Of a stretch of 64,000 nucleotides of DNA, positions 13,228-25,989 are shown one piece after another; the stretch's first letter is position 1, and every line of letters begins with the position of its first letter. The notes beneath the pieces were generated by a model. It made no database searches. It was given only the letters and a program-made list of their open reading frames with translations, and was not told where the DNA came from. A program made the position numbers and the translations under genes. The stretch spans positions 37,599,547 to 37,663,546 of the forward strand of contig OZ024748.1 of the NCBI GenBank assembly GCA_964016885.1, given 5' to 3'. Source of the stretch: Eledone cirrhosa (lineage: Eukaryota > Mollusca > Cephalopoda > Octopoda > Eledonidae).

Positions 13228-14454
13228 TGTCAGTGTTAACTACCTCTAGATCTAGTATGACAATGTTAGTGTCAGTGTTAACTACCACTAGATCTAGTAT
13301 GACAATGTTAGTATCAGTGTTAACTACCACTAGATCTAGTATGGCAATGTCAGTGTCAGTGTTAACTACCACTAGATCTAGTATGGCAATGTCAGTGTCA
13401 GTGTTACCTACCTCTAGATCTAGTATGACAATGTTAGTGTCAGTGTTAACTACTACTAGATCTAGTATGACAATGTCAGTGTCAGTGTTCACTACCTCTA
13501 GATCTAGTATGACAATGTCAGAGTTAACTACCACTAGATCTAGTATGTAAATGTCAGTGTCAGTGTTAACTACCTCTAGATCTAGTATGTAAATGTTAGT
13601 GTCAGTGTTAACTACCACTAGATCTAGTATGTCAATGTCAGTGTCAGTGATAACTACCTCTAGATCTAGTATGACAATGTCAGTGTTAACTACCTCTAGA
13701 TCGAGTGTGACAATGTTAGTGTCAGTGTTAATTACCACTAGATCTAGTATGTCAATGTCAGTATCAGTGTTAACTACCTCTAGATCTAGTATGACAATGT
13801 TAGTGTCAGTGTTAACTACCTCTAGATCTAGTATGACAATGTTAGTATCAGTGTTAACTACCTCTAGATCTAGTATGGCAATGTCAGACTTAACTACCTC
13901 TAGATCTAGTATGGCAATGTCAGTGTTAACTACCTCTAGATCTAGTATGGCAATGTAAGTGTTAACTACCTCTAGATCTATTATGACAATGTTAGTGTCA
14001 GTGTTAACTACCTGTAGATCTAGTATGACAATGTTAGTGTCAGAGTTTACTACCTCTAGATCTAGTGTGACAATGTTAGTGTCAGTGGTAACTACCTCTA
14101 GATCTATTATGACAATGTCAGTGTCAGTGTTAACTACCTCTAGATCTAGTATGACAATGTCAGTGTCAGTGTTAACTACCTCTAGATCTATTATGACAAT
14201 GTCAGTGTCAGTGTTAACTACCTCTAGATCTAGTATGACAATGTCAGTGTCAGAGTTAACTACCACTAGATCTAGTATGACAATGTCAGTGTCAGTGTTA
14301 ACTACCTCTAGATCTAGTGTGAAAATGTTAGTGTCAGTGTTAACTACCTCTAGATCTAGTATGGCAATGTCAGTGTCAGTGTTAACTACCTCTAGATCTA
14401 GTATGACAATTTTAGTGTCAGTGTTAACTACCTCTAGATCTAGTATGGCAATGT

Positions 14455-16182
14455 ACGTGATAACTACCTCTAGATCTAGGATGACAATGTTAGTGTCAGA
14501 GTTTACTACCTCTAGATCTAGTGTGACAATGTTAGTGACAGTGTTAACTACCTCTAGATCTAGTATGACAATGTTAGTGTCAGTGTTAACTACCTCTAGA
14601 TCTAGTATGGCAATGTCAGTGTTAACTACCTCTAGATCTAGTATGACAATGTTAGTGTCAGTGTTAACTACCACCAGATCTAGTATGACAATGTCAGTGT
14701 CAGTGTTAACTACCTCTCGATCTAGTATGGCAATGTAAATGTTAACTACCACCAGATCTAGTATGGCAATGTTAGTGTCAGTGTTAACTACCTCTAGATC
14801 TAGTATGACAATGTTAGTGTCAGTGTTAACTACCTCTAGATATAGTATGACAATGTCAGTGTCAGTGTTAACTACCTCTAGATCTAGTATGACAATGTTA
14901 GTGTCAGTGTTAACTACCTCTAGATCTAGTGTGACAATGTTAGTGTCAGTGATAACTACCTCTAGATCTAGTATGACAATGTCAGTGACAGTGATAACTA
15001 CTTCTAGATCTAGTATGACAATGTCAGTGTCAGTGTTAACTACCTCTAGATCTAGTATGACAATGTTAGTGTCAGTGTTAACTACCACTAGATCTAGTAT
15101 GTCAATGTCAGTGTCAGTGATAACTACCTCTAGATCTAGTTTGACAATTTCAGTGTCAGTGTTAACTACCTCTAGATCGAGTGTGACAATGTTATTGTCA
15201 GTGTTAACTACCACTAGATCTAGTATGTCAATGTCAGTGTCAGTGTTAACTACCTCGAGATCTAGTATGACAATGTTAGTGTCAGTGTTAACTACCTCTA
15301 GATCTAGTATGACAATGTTCGTGATAACTACCTCTAGATCTAGGATGACAATGTTAGTGTCAGAGTTTACTACCTCTAGATCTAGTGTGACAATGTTAGT
15401 GACAGTGTTAACTACCTCTAGATCTAGTATGACAATGTTAGTGTCAGTGTTAACTACCTCTAGATCTAGTATGGCAATGTCAGTGTTAACTACCTCTAGA
15501 TCTAGTATGACAATGTTAGTGTCAGTGTTAACTACCACCAGATCTAGTATGACAATGTCAGTGTCAGTGTTAACTACCTCTCGATCTAGTATGGCAATGT
15601 AAATGTTAACTACCACCAGATCTAGTATGGCAATGTTAGTGTCAGTGTTAACTACCTCTAGATCTAGTATGACAATGTTAGTGTCAGTGTTAACTACCTC
15701 TAGATATAGTATGACAATGTCAGTGTCAGTGTTAACTACCTCTAGATCTAGTATGACAATGTTAGTGTCAGTGTTAACTACCTCTAGATCTAGTGTGACA
15801 ATGTTAGTGTCAGTGATAACTACCTCTAGATCTAGTATGACAATGTCAGTGACAGTGATAACTACCTCTAGATCTAGTATGACAATGTCAGTGTCAGTGT
15901 TAACTACCTCTAGATCTAGTATGACAATGTTAGTGTCAGTGTTAACTACCACTAGATCTAGTATGTCAATGTCAGTGTCAGTGATAACTACCTCTAGATC
16001 TAGTTTGACAATTTCAGTGTCAGTGTTAACTACCTCTAGATCGAGTGTGACAATGTTATTGTCAGTGTTAACTACCACTAGATCTAGTATGTCAATGTCA
16101 GTGTCAGTGTTAACTACCTCGAGATCTAGTATGACAATGTTAGTGTCAGTGTTAACTACCTCTAGATCTAGTATGACAATGT
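14455..16182. repeat. 864-bp tandem duplication in M7, copy of the M6 one
   Basis: Copies 14455-15318 and 15319-16182 are the M6 pair shifted by 3794 bp. Their presence in both 3794-bp units shows that the 864-bp duplication occurred first. Confidence 0.87.
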
Positions 16183-17040
16183 TAGTATCAGTGTTAACTA
16201 CCTCTAGATCTAGTATGGCAATGTAAGTGTTAACTACCTCTAGATCTATTATGACAATGTTAGTGTCAGTGTTAACTACCTCTAGATCTAGTATGACAAT
16301 GTCAGTGTCAGTGTTAACTACCTCTAGATCTAATATGACAATGTCAGTGTCAGTGTTAACTACCTCTAGATCTAGTATGACAATGTCAGTGTCAGAGTTA
16401 ACTAACTCTAGATCTAGTATGACAATGTCAGTGTCAGTGTTAACTACCTCTAGATCTAGTGTGACAATGTTAGTGTCAGTGTTAACTACCTCTAGATCTA
16501 GTATGGCAATGTCAGTGTCAGTGTTAACTACCTCTAGATCTAATATGACAATGTTAGTGTCAGTGTTAACTACCACTAGATCTAGTATGTCAATGTCAGT
16601 GTCAGTGATAACTACCTCTAGATCTAGTATGACAATGTCAGTGTCTATGTTAACTACCTCTAGATCTAGTATGACAATGTCAGTGTCAGTGTTAACTACC
16701 TCTAGATCTAGTATAACAATGTCAGTGTCAGTGATAACTACCTCTAGATCTATTATGACAATGTCAGTGTCAGTGTTAACTACCTCTAGATCTATTATGA
16801 CAATGTCAGTGTCAGTGTTAACTACCTCTAGATCTAGTATAACAATGTCAGTGTCAGTGATAACTACCTCTTGATCTAGTATGACAATGTCAGTGTCAGT
16901 GTTAACTACCTCTAGATCTAGTATGACAATGTCAGTGTCAGTGTTAACTACCTCTAGATCTAGTATGACAATGTCAGTGTCAGTGTTAACTACCACTAGA
17001 TCTAGTATGTCAATGTCAGTGTCAGTGTTAACTACCTCTA

Positions 17041-20000
17041 GATCTAGTGTGACAATGTTAGTGTCATTGATAACTACCTCTAGATCTAGTGTGACAATGT
17101 TAGTGTCAGTGTTAACTACCTCTAGATCTAGTGTGACAATGTTAGTGTCAGTGTTAACTACCTCTAGATCTAGTATGACAATGTTAGTGTCATTGTTAAC
17201 TACCTCTAGATCTAGTGTGACAATGTTAGTGTCAGTGTTAACTACCTCTAGATCTAGTATGACAATGTCAGTGTCAGTGTTAACTACCTCTAGATCTAGT
17301 ATGACAATGTCAGTGTCAGTGTTAACTACCTCTAGATCTAGTATGACAATGTTAGTGTCAGTGTTAACTACCTCTAGATCTAGTGTGACAATGTTAATGT
17401 CAGTGTTAACTACCTCTAGATCTAGTATGACAATGTTAGTGTCAGTGTTAACTACCACTAGATCTAGTATGACAATGTTAGTGTCAGTGTTAACTACCTC
17501 TAGATCTAGTATGGCAATGTCAGTGTCAGTGTTAACTACCTCTAGATCTAGTATGACAATGTTAGTGTCAGTGTTAACTACCTCTAGATCTAGTATGACA
17601 ATGTCAGTGTCAGTGTTAACTACCACTAGATCTAGTGTGACAATGTCAGTGTCAGGTTTACCTACCTCAAGATCTAGTGTGACAATGTCAGTGTCAGTGT
17701 TAACTACCACTAGATCTAGTGTGACAATGTCAGTGTCAGGTTTAACTACCTCAAGATCTAGTGTGACAATGTTAGTGACAGTGTTAACTACCTCTAGATC
17801 TAGTATGACAATGTTAGTGTCAGTGTTAACTACCACTAGATCTAGTATGACAATGTTAGTGTCAGTGTTAACTACCTCTAGATCTAGTATGACAATGTTA
17901 GTGTCAGTGTTAACTACCTCTAGATCTAGTATGACAATGTCAGTGTCATTGTTAACTATCTCTAGATCTAGTGTGACAATATCAGTGTCAGGGTTAACTA
18001 CCTCAAGATCTAGTGTGACAATGTTAGTGTCAGTGTTAACAACCTCTAGATCTAGTATGACAATGTTAGTGTCAGTGTTAACTACCTCTAGATCTAGTAT
18101 GACAATGTCAGTGTCAGGGTTAACTACCTCAAGATCTAGTATGACAATGTCAGTGTCAGTGTTAACTACCTCTAGATCTAGTGAGACGATGTTAGTGTCA
18201 GTGTTAACTAGCTGTAGATCTAGTATGACAATGTCAGTGTCAGGGTTAACTACCTCTAGATCTACTATGACAATGTTAGTGTCAGTGTTAACTACCACTA
18301 GATCTAGTGTGACAATGTTAGTGTCAGTGTTAACTACCTCTAGATCTAGTGTGACAATGTTAGTGTCAGTGTTAACTACCACTAGATCTAGTATGACAAT
18401 GTCAGTGTCAGTGTTAACTACCTCTAGATCTAGTATTACAATGTTAGTGTCAGTGTTAACTACCTCTAGATCTAGTGTGACAATGTTAGTGTCAGTGTTA
18501 ACTACCTCTAGATCTAGTATGGCAATGTCAGTGTCAGTGTTAACTACCTCTAGATCTAGTATGACAATGTTAGTGTCAGTGTTAACTACCTCTAGATCTA
18601 GTATGGCAATGTCAGTGTCAGTGTTAACTATCTCTAGATCTAGTATGTCAGTGTCAATGTTAACTACCTCTAGATCTAGTGTGACAATGTTAGTGTCAGT
18701 GTTAACTACCACTAGATCTAGTAACGCAATGTCAGTGTCAGTGTTAACTACCTCTAGATCTAGTATGACGATGTTAGTGTCAGTGTTATCTACCTCTAGA
18801 TCTAGTATGACAATGTTAGTGTCAGTGTTAACTACCACTAGATCTAGTATGACAATGTTAGTGTCAGTGTTAACTACCTCTAGATCTAGTATGGCAATGT
18901 CAGTGTCAGTGTTAACTACCTCTAGATCTAGTATGACAATGTTAGTGTCAGTGTTAACTACCTCTAGATCTAGTATGACAATGTCAGTGTCAGTATTAAC
19001 TACCACTAGATCTAGTGTGACAATGTCAGTGTCAGGTTTACCTACCTCAAGATCTAGTGTGACAATGTCAGTGTCAGTGTTAACTACCACTAGATCTAGT
19101 GTGACAATGTCAGTGTCAGGTTTAACTACCTCAAGATCTAGTGTGACAATGTTAGTGACAGTGTTAACTACCTCTAGATCTAGTATGACAATGTTAGTGT
19201 CAGTGTTAACTACCACTAGATCTAGTATGACAATGTTAGTGTCAGTGTTAACTACCTCTAGATCTAGTATGACAATGTTAGTGTCAGTGTTAACTACCTC
19301 TAGATCTAGTATGACAATGTCAGTGTCATTGTTAACTATCTCTAGATCTAGTGTGACAATATCAGTGTCAGGGTTAACTACCTCAAGATCTAGTGTGACA
19401 ATGTTAGTGTCAGTGTTAACAACCTCTAGATCTAGTATGACAATGTTAGTGTCAGTGTTAACTACCTCTAGATCTAGTATGACAATGTCAGTGTCAGGGT
19501 TAACTACCTCAAGATCTAGTATGACAATGTCAGTGTCAGTGTTAACTACCTCTAGATCTAGTGAGACGATGTTAGTGTCAGTGTTAACTACCTGTAGATC
19601 TAGTATGACAATGTCAGTGTCAGGGTTAACTACCTCTAGATCTACTATGACAATGTTAGTGTCAGTGTTAACTACCACTAGATCTAGTGTGACAATGTTA
19701 GTGTCAGTGTTAACTACCTCTAGATCTAGTGTGACAATGTTAGTGTCAGTGTTAACTACCACTAGATCTAGTATGACAATGTCAGTGTCAGTGTTAACTA
19801 CCTCTAGATCTAGTATTACAATGTTAGTGTCAGTGTTAACTACCTCTAGATCTAGTGTGACAATGTTAGTGTCAGTGTTAACTACCTCTAGATCTAGTAT
19901 GGCAATGTCAGTGTCAGTGTTAACTACCTCTAGATCTAGTATGACAATGTTAGTGTCAGTGTTAACTACCTCTAGATCTAGTATGGCAATGTCAGTGTCA

Positions 20001-20160
20001 GTGTTAACTATCTCTAGATCTAGTATGTCAGTGTCAATGTTAACTACCTCTAGATCTAGTGTGACAATGTTAGTGTCAGTGTTAACTACCACTAGATCTA
20101 GTAACGCAATGTCAGTGTCAGTGTTAACTACCTCTAGATCTAGTATGACGATGTTAGTGT
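17041..20160. repeat. Divergent monomer island in M7
   Basis: Monomers here differ from the rest of the array. Four CCTCAAGATC units per 1380-bp copy break the CTAGATCTAG palindrome (17668, 17748, 18001, 18127 and partners at +1380). GTCAGGTTTAC and GTCAGGGTTAAC units are common, and GTGTGACA is frequent. Nearly all units are 42 bp. A single GTCAGGGTTAAC unit in M22 is the only close relative I saw elsewhere. Confidence 0.85.
17401..20160. repeat. 1380-bp tandem duplication in the divergent island
   Basis: Copies 17401-18780 and 18781-20160 each fit 32 monomers of 42 bp and one of 36 bp (ATGTCAGTGTCAATG near 18645 and 20025). Differences I see are CAGTGTTAAC/CAGTATTAAC at about 17615/18995 and GCTGTAG/CCTGTAG at about 18211/19591. 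Unusual monomers such as GTGAGACGATG (18181, 19561) and CTACTATGAC (18262, 19642) occur once per copy. Confidence 0.92.
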
Positions 20161-21379
20161 CAGTGTTATCTACCTCTAGATCTAGTATGACAATGTTAGT
20201 ATCAGTGTTAACTACCACTAGATCTAGTATGCCAATGTCAGTGTTAACTACCTCTAGATCTAGTATGGCAATGTAAGTGTTAACTACCTCTAGATCTAGT
20301 ATGACAATGTAAGTGATAACTACCTTTAGATCTAGTATGGCAATGTAAGTGATAACTACCTCTAGATCTAGTATGGCAATGTATGTGATAACTACCTCTA
20401 GATCTAGGATGACAATGTTAGTGTCAGTGTTAACTACCTCTAGATCTAGTATGGCAATGTCAGTGTTAACTACCACTAGATCTAGTATGACAATGTTAGT
20501 GTCAGTGTTAACTACCACCAGATCTAGTATGGCAATGTTAGTGTCAGTGTTAACTACCTCTAGATCTAGTATGACAATGTTAGTGTCAGTGTTAACTACC
20601 TCTAGATCTAGTATGACAATGTCAGAGTTGACTACCACTAGATCTAGTATGTAAATGTCAGTGTCAGTGTTAACTACCACTAGATCTAGTATGGCAATGT
20701 CAGTGTCAGTGTTAACTACCTCTAGATCTAGTATGACAATGTTAGTGTCAGTGTTAACTACCACTAGATCTAGTATGTCAATGTCAGTGTCAGGGATAAC
20801 TACCTCTAGATCTAGTATGACAATGTCAGTGTTAACTACCTCTAGATCGAGTGTGACAATGTTAGTGTCAGTGTTAATTACCACTAGATCTAGTATGACA
20901 ATGTTAGTATCAGTGTTAACTACCTCTAGATCTAGTATGACAATGTCAGACTTAACTACCTCTAGATCTAGTATGGCAATGTCAGTGTTAACTACCTCTA
21001 GATCTAGTATGGCAATGTAAGTGTTAACTACCTCTAGATCTATTATGACAATGTTAGTGTCAGTGTTAACTACCTCTAGATCTAGTATGACAATGTTAGT
21101 GTCAGAGTTTACTACCTCTAGATCTAGTGTGACAATGTTAGTGTCAGTGTTAACTACCTCTAGATCTATTATGACAATGTCAGTGTCAGTGTTAACTACC
21201 TCTAGATCTAGTATGACAATGTCAGTATCAGTGTTAACTACCTCTAGATCTATTATGACAATGTCAGTGTCAGTGTTAACTACCTCTAGATCTAGTATGA
21301 CAATGTCAGTGTCAGAGTTAACTACCACTAGATCTAGTATGACAATGTCAGTGTCAGTGTTAACTACCTCTAGATCTAG

Positions 21380-22060
21380 TGTGACAATGTTAGTGTCAGT
21401 GTTAACTACCTCTAGATCTAGTATGGCAATGTCAGTGTCAGTGTTAACTACCTCTAGATCTAGTATGACAATGTTAGTGTCAGTGTTAACTACCTCTAGA
21501 TCTAGTATGGCAATGTCAGTGTCAGTGTTAACTACCTCTAGATCTAGTATGACAATGTTAGTGTCAGTGTTAACTACCTCTAGATCTAGTATGGCAATGT
21601 CAGTGTCAGTGTTAACTACCTCTAGATCTATTATGACAATGTCAGTGTCAGTGTTAACTACCTCTAGATCTAGTATGACAATGTTAGTGTCAGTGTTAAC
21701 TACCTCTAGATCTAGTATGGCAATGTTAGTGTCAGTGTTAACTACCTCTAGATCTAGTGTGACAATGTTAGTGTCAGTGTTAACTACCTCTAGATCTAGT
21801 ATGGCAATGTCAGTGTCAGTGTTAACTACCTCTAGATCTAGTATGACAATGTTAGTGTCAGTGTTAACTACCTCTAGATCTAGTATGGCAATGTCAGTGT
21901 CAGTGTTAACTACCTCTAGATCTAGTATGACAATGTTAGTGTCAGTGTTAACTACCTCTAGATCTAGTATGGCAATGTCAGTGTCAGTGTTAACTACCTC
22001 TAGATCTAGTATGACAATTTTAGTGTCAGTGTTAACTACCTCTAGATCTAGTATGGCAAT
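21380..22060. repeat. 84-bp dimer tract
   Basis: Monomers alternate GACAATGTTAG and GGCAATGTCAG types for about eight dimers, giving an 84-bp period. It is interrupted by CTATTATG near 21628 and by a hybrid GGCAATGTTAG unit near 21720. Confidence 0.85.
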
Positions 22061-22667
22061 GTATGTGATAACTACCTCTAGATCTAGTATGGCAATGTAT
22101 GTGATAACTACCTCTAGATCTAGGATGACAATGTTAGTGTCAGAGTTTACTACCTCTAGATCTAGTGTGACAATGTTAGTGACAGTGTTAACTACCTCTA
22201 GATCTAGTATGACAATGTTAGTGTCAGTGTTAACTACCTCTAGATCTAGTATGGCAATGTCAGTGTTATCTACCACTAGATCTAGTATGACAATGTTAGT
22301 GTCAGTGTTAACTACCTCTAGATCTAGTATGACAATGTTAGTGTCAGTGTTAACTACCACCAGATCTAGTATGGCAATGTCAGTGTCAGTGTTAACTACC
22401 TCTCGATCTAGTATGGCAATGTAAATGTTAACTACCACCAGATCTAGTATGGCAATGTTAGTGTCAGTGTTAACTACCTCTAGATCTAGTATGACAATGT
22501 TAGTGTCAGTGTTAACTACCTCTAGATCTAGTATGACAATGTCAGTGTCAGTGTTAACTACCTCTAGATCTAGTATGACAATGTTAGTGTCAGTGTTAAC
22601 TACCACTAGATCTAGTATGACAATGTCAGTGTCAGTGTTAACTACCTCTAGATCTAGTATGACAAAG

Positions 22668-24193
22668 TGTCAGTGTTAACTACCTCTAGATCTAGTATGA
22701 CAATGTTACTGTCAGTGTTAACTACCACTAGATCTAGTATGACAATGTTAGTATCAGTGTTAACTACCACTAGATCTAGTATGGCAATGTCAGTGTCAGT
22801 GTTAACTACCACTAGATCTAGTATGGCAATGTCAGTGTCAGTGTTACCTACCTCTAGATCTAGTATGACAATGTTAGTGTCAGTTTTAACTACCACTAGA
22901 TCTAGTATGACAATGTCAGTGTCAGTGTTAACTACCTCTAGATCTAGTATGACAATGTCAGAGTTAACTACCACTAGATCTAGTATGTCAATGTCAGTGT
23001 CAGTGTTAACTACCTCTAGATCTAGTATGACAATGTTAGTGGCAGTGTTAACTACCACTAGATCTAGTATGTCAATGTCAGTGTCAGTGATAACTACCTC
23101 TAGATCTAGTATGACAATGTCAGTGTTAACTACCTCTAGATCTAGTATGGCAATGTCAGTGTCAGTGTTAACTACCTCTAGATCTAGTATGACAACGTCA
23201 GTGTCAGTGTAAACTACCGCTAGATCTAGTATGGCAATGTAAGTGTTAACTAGCTCTAGATCTAGTATGACAATGTCAGTGTCAGTGTTAACTACCTCTA
23301 GATCTAGTATGACAATGTCAGTGTCAGTGTTAACTACCTCTAGATCTAGTATGACAATGTCAGTGTCAGTGTTAACTACCTCTAGATCTAGTATGACAAT
23401 GTCAGTGTCAGTGTTAACTACCTCTAGATCTAGTATAACAATGTCAGTGTCAGTGATAACTACCTCTAGATCTATTATGACAATGTCAGTGTCAGTGTTA
23501 ACTACCTCTAGATCTATTATGACAATGTCAGTGTCAGTGTTAACTACCTCTAGATCTAGTATAACAATGTCAGTGTCAGTGATAACTACCTCTAGATCTA
23601 GTATGACAATGTCAGTGTCAGTGTTAACTACCTCTAGATCTAGTGTGACAATGTTAGTGTCAGTGTTAACTACCTCTAGATCTAGTATGACAATGTTAGT
23701 GTCAGTGTTAACTACCTCTAGATCTAGTATGGCAATGTCAGTGTTAACTACCTCTAGATCTAGTATGACAATGTTAGTGTCAGTGTTAACTACCTCTAGA
23801 TCTAGTATGGCAATGTCAGTGTCAATGTTAACTACCTCTTGATCTAGTATGACAATGTCAGTGTCAGTGTTAACTACCTCTAGATCTAGTATGACAATGT
23901 CAGTGTCAGTGTTTACTACCTCTAGATCTAGTATGACAATGTCAGTGTCAGTGTTAACTACCACTAGATCTAGTATGTCAATGTCAGTGTCAGTGTTAAC
24001 TACCTCTAGATCTAGTGTGACAATGTTAGTGTCAGTGATAACTACCTCTAGATCTAGTGTGACAATGTTAGTGTCAGTGATAACTACCTCTAGATCTAGT
24101 ATGACAATGTTAGTGTCAGTGTTAACTACCACTAGATCTAGTATGACAATGTCAGTGTCAGTGTTAACTACCTCTAGATCTAGTATGACAAAG
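22668..24193. repeat. M8: P1-type module, 1526 bp
   Basis: It has the P1 order with GTTACC near 22848, ATGTCAGAGTTAAC near 22960 and CGCTAG near 23219. It is shorter than M1 by 168 bp, which equals four 42-bp monomers. Those lost are in the ACAACGTCAG/ACAATGTCAG alternation. It carries TTACTGTCAG in the second header monomer (22708), also seen in M22 and M23. At 23210 GTGTAAACTACC replaces GTGTTAACTACC, destroying the GTTAAC site. The marker is at 24187-24193. Confidence 0.88.
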
Positions 24194-25989
24194 TGTCAGT
24201 GTTAACTACCTCTAGATCTAGTATGACAATGTTAGTGTCAGTGTTAACTACCACTAGATCTAGTATGACAATGTTAGTATCAGTGTTAACTACCACTAGA
24301 TCTAGTATGGCAATGTCAGTGTCAGTGTTAACTACCTCTAGATCTAGTATGGCAATGTCAGTGTTAACTACCTCTAGATCTAGTATGACAATGTTAGTGT
24401 CAGTGTTGACTACCTCTAGATCTAGTATGGCAATGTCAGTGTCAGTGTTAACTACCTCTAGATCTAGTATGGCAATGTAAGTGTTAACTACCTCTAGATC
24501 TAGTATGACAATGTTAGTGTCAGTGTTAACTACCTCTAAATCTAGTATGACAATGTCAGTGTCAGTGTTAACTACCTCTAGATCTAGTGTGACAATGTTA
24601 GTGTCAATGTTACCTACCTCTAGATCTATTATGAAAATGTTAGTGTCAGTGTTACCTACCTCTACATCTAGTATGACAATGTTAGTGTCAGTGTTAACTA
24701 GCTCTAGATCTAGTATGACAATGTTAGTGTCAGTGTTAACTACCTCTAGATCTAGTGTGACAATGTTAGTGTCAGTGTTAACTACCTCTAGATCTAGTAT
24801 GACAACGTCAGTGTCAGTGTTAACTACCTCTAGATCTAGTATAACAATGTCAGTGACAGTGATAACTACCTCTAGATCTAGTATGACAATGTCAGTGTCA
24901 GTGTTAACTACCTCTAGATCTAGTATGACAATGTTAGTGTCAGTGTTAACTACCACTAGATCTAGTATGTCAATGTCAGTGTCAGTGATAACTACCTCTA
25001 GATCTAGTATGACAATGTCAGTGTCAGTGTTAACTACCTCTAGATCGAGTGTGACAATGTTATTGTCAGTGTTAACTACCACTAGATCTAGTATGTCAAT
25101 GTCAGTGTCAGTGTTAACTACCTCGAGATCTAGTATGACAATGTTAGTGTCAGTGTTAACTACCACTAGATCTAGTAACGCAATGTCAGTGTCAGTGTTA
25201 ACTACCTCTAGATCTAGTATGACGATGTTAGTGTCAGTGTTATCTACCTCTAGATCTAGTATGACAATGTTAGTATCAGTGTTAACTACCACTAGATCTA
25301 GTATGGCAATGTCAGTGTTAACTACCTCTAGATCTAGTATGGCAATGTAAGTGTTAACTACCTCTAGATCGAGTATGACAATGTATGTGATAACTACCTC
25401 TAGATCTAGTATGGCAATGTATGTGATAACTACCTCTAGATCTAGGATGACAATGTTAGTGTCAGTGTTAACTACCTCTAGATCTAGTATGGCAATGTCA
25501 GTGTTAACTACCACTAGATCTAGTATGACAATGTTAGTGTCAGTGTTAACTACCTCTAGATCTAGTATGACAATGTTAGTGTCAGTGTTAACTACCACCA
25601 GATCTAGTATGGCAATGTCAGTGTCAGTGTTAACTACCTCTCGATCTAGTATGGCAATGTAAATGTTAACTACCACCAGATCTAGTATGGCAATGTTAGT
25701 GTCAGTGTTAACTACCTCTAGATCTAGTATGACAATGTTAGTGTCAGTGTTAACTACCTCTAGATCTAGTATGACAATGTCAGTGTCAGTGTTAACTACC
25801 TCTAGATCTAGTATGACAATGTTAGTGTCAGTGTTAACTACCTCTAGATCTAGTGTGACAATGTTAGTGTCAGTGATAACTACCTCTAGATCTAGTATGA
25901 CAATGTTAGTGTCAGTGTTAACTACCACTAGATCTAGTATGACAATGTCAGTGTCAGTGTTAACTACCTCTAGATCTAGTATGACAAAG
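24194..25989. repeat. M9: K-type module, 1796 bp
   Basis: It has the full K header, including a GTTGACTACC monomer near 24405, then CTCTAAATCT near 24535, CTATTATGAAAATG near 24625 and CTACATCTAG near 24662. Unlike M2 it contains the rare TAACGCA monomer (25176-25182). A CTCGATCT variant and two GTAAATG-type short monomers precede the common tail. The marker is at 25983-25989. Confidence 0.88.

Larger units (their letters stand above)
8250..16296. repeat. 3794-bp tandem duplication
   Basis: Sequence from about 8250 to 12500 matches about 12044 to 16296 at an offset of 3794 bp, so about one and one-eighth copies are visible on each side. Differences include CTGTAG at 14013 for CTCTAG and CTTCTAG at 15001 for CCTCTAG. 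The right edge is the change from GACGATG (12502) to GACAATG (16296). The junction places a P2 start directly after a K end, giving M6 its hybrid structure. Confidence 0.88.
13228..22667. repeat. M7: giant composite module, 9440 bp
   Basis: This is the longest stretch without a marker. From the start to about 16296 it repeats M6 at an offset of 3794 bp. From about 16227 to 16880 it resembles the ends of M14 and M15 (CTAATATG, GTGTCTATG, TGATCT near 16872). From 17041 to 20160 it is a divergent subfamily holding a 1380-bp tandem duplication. After 20280 it returns to ATGTATGTGATAAC units and P2-like sequence (GTATGTAAATG near 20650, GAGTTTACTACC near 21108), and an 84-bp dimer tract follows. 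The simplest reading is several modules fused by loss of internal markers. The final marker is at 22661-22667. Confidence 0.85.

Noticed and set aside
17041..20160. Divergent island as an inserted transposable element
   Set aside because: It keeps the 42-bp monomer throughout, has no terminal repeats or target-site duplication, and carries no element coding sequence.
16881..20276. Plus-strand open frame of 1131 codons and many shorter plus-strand frames with a serine/threonine-rich 14-residue repeat
   Set aside because: Same reasons. It is also broken repeatedly by ATGTAAGTG and TGATCT variants elsewhere, and both strands are open over the same DNA.
13214..22606. Minus-strand open frame of about 3130 codons, and similar minus-strand frames in every module, as giant repeat-protein genes
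   Set aside because: Openness follows from unit lengths divisible by 3 and a monomer with almost no one-step stops. The frames start at GTG, contain virtually no methionine, end only at the marker frameshift, and show no third-position bias. No promoter, splice or poly-A context exists outside the repeat.
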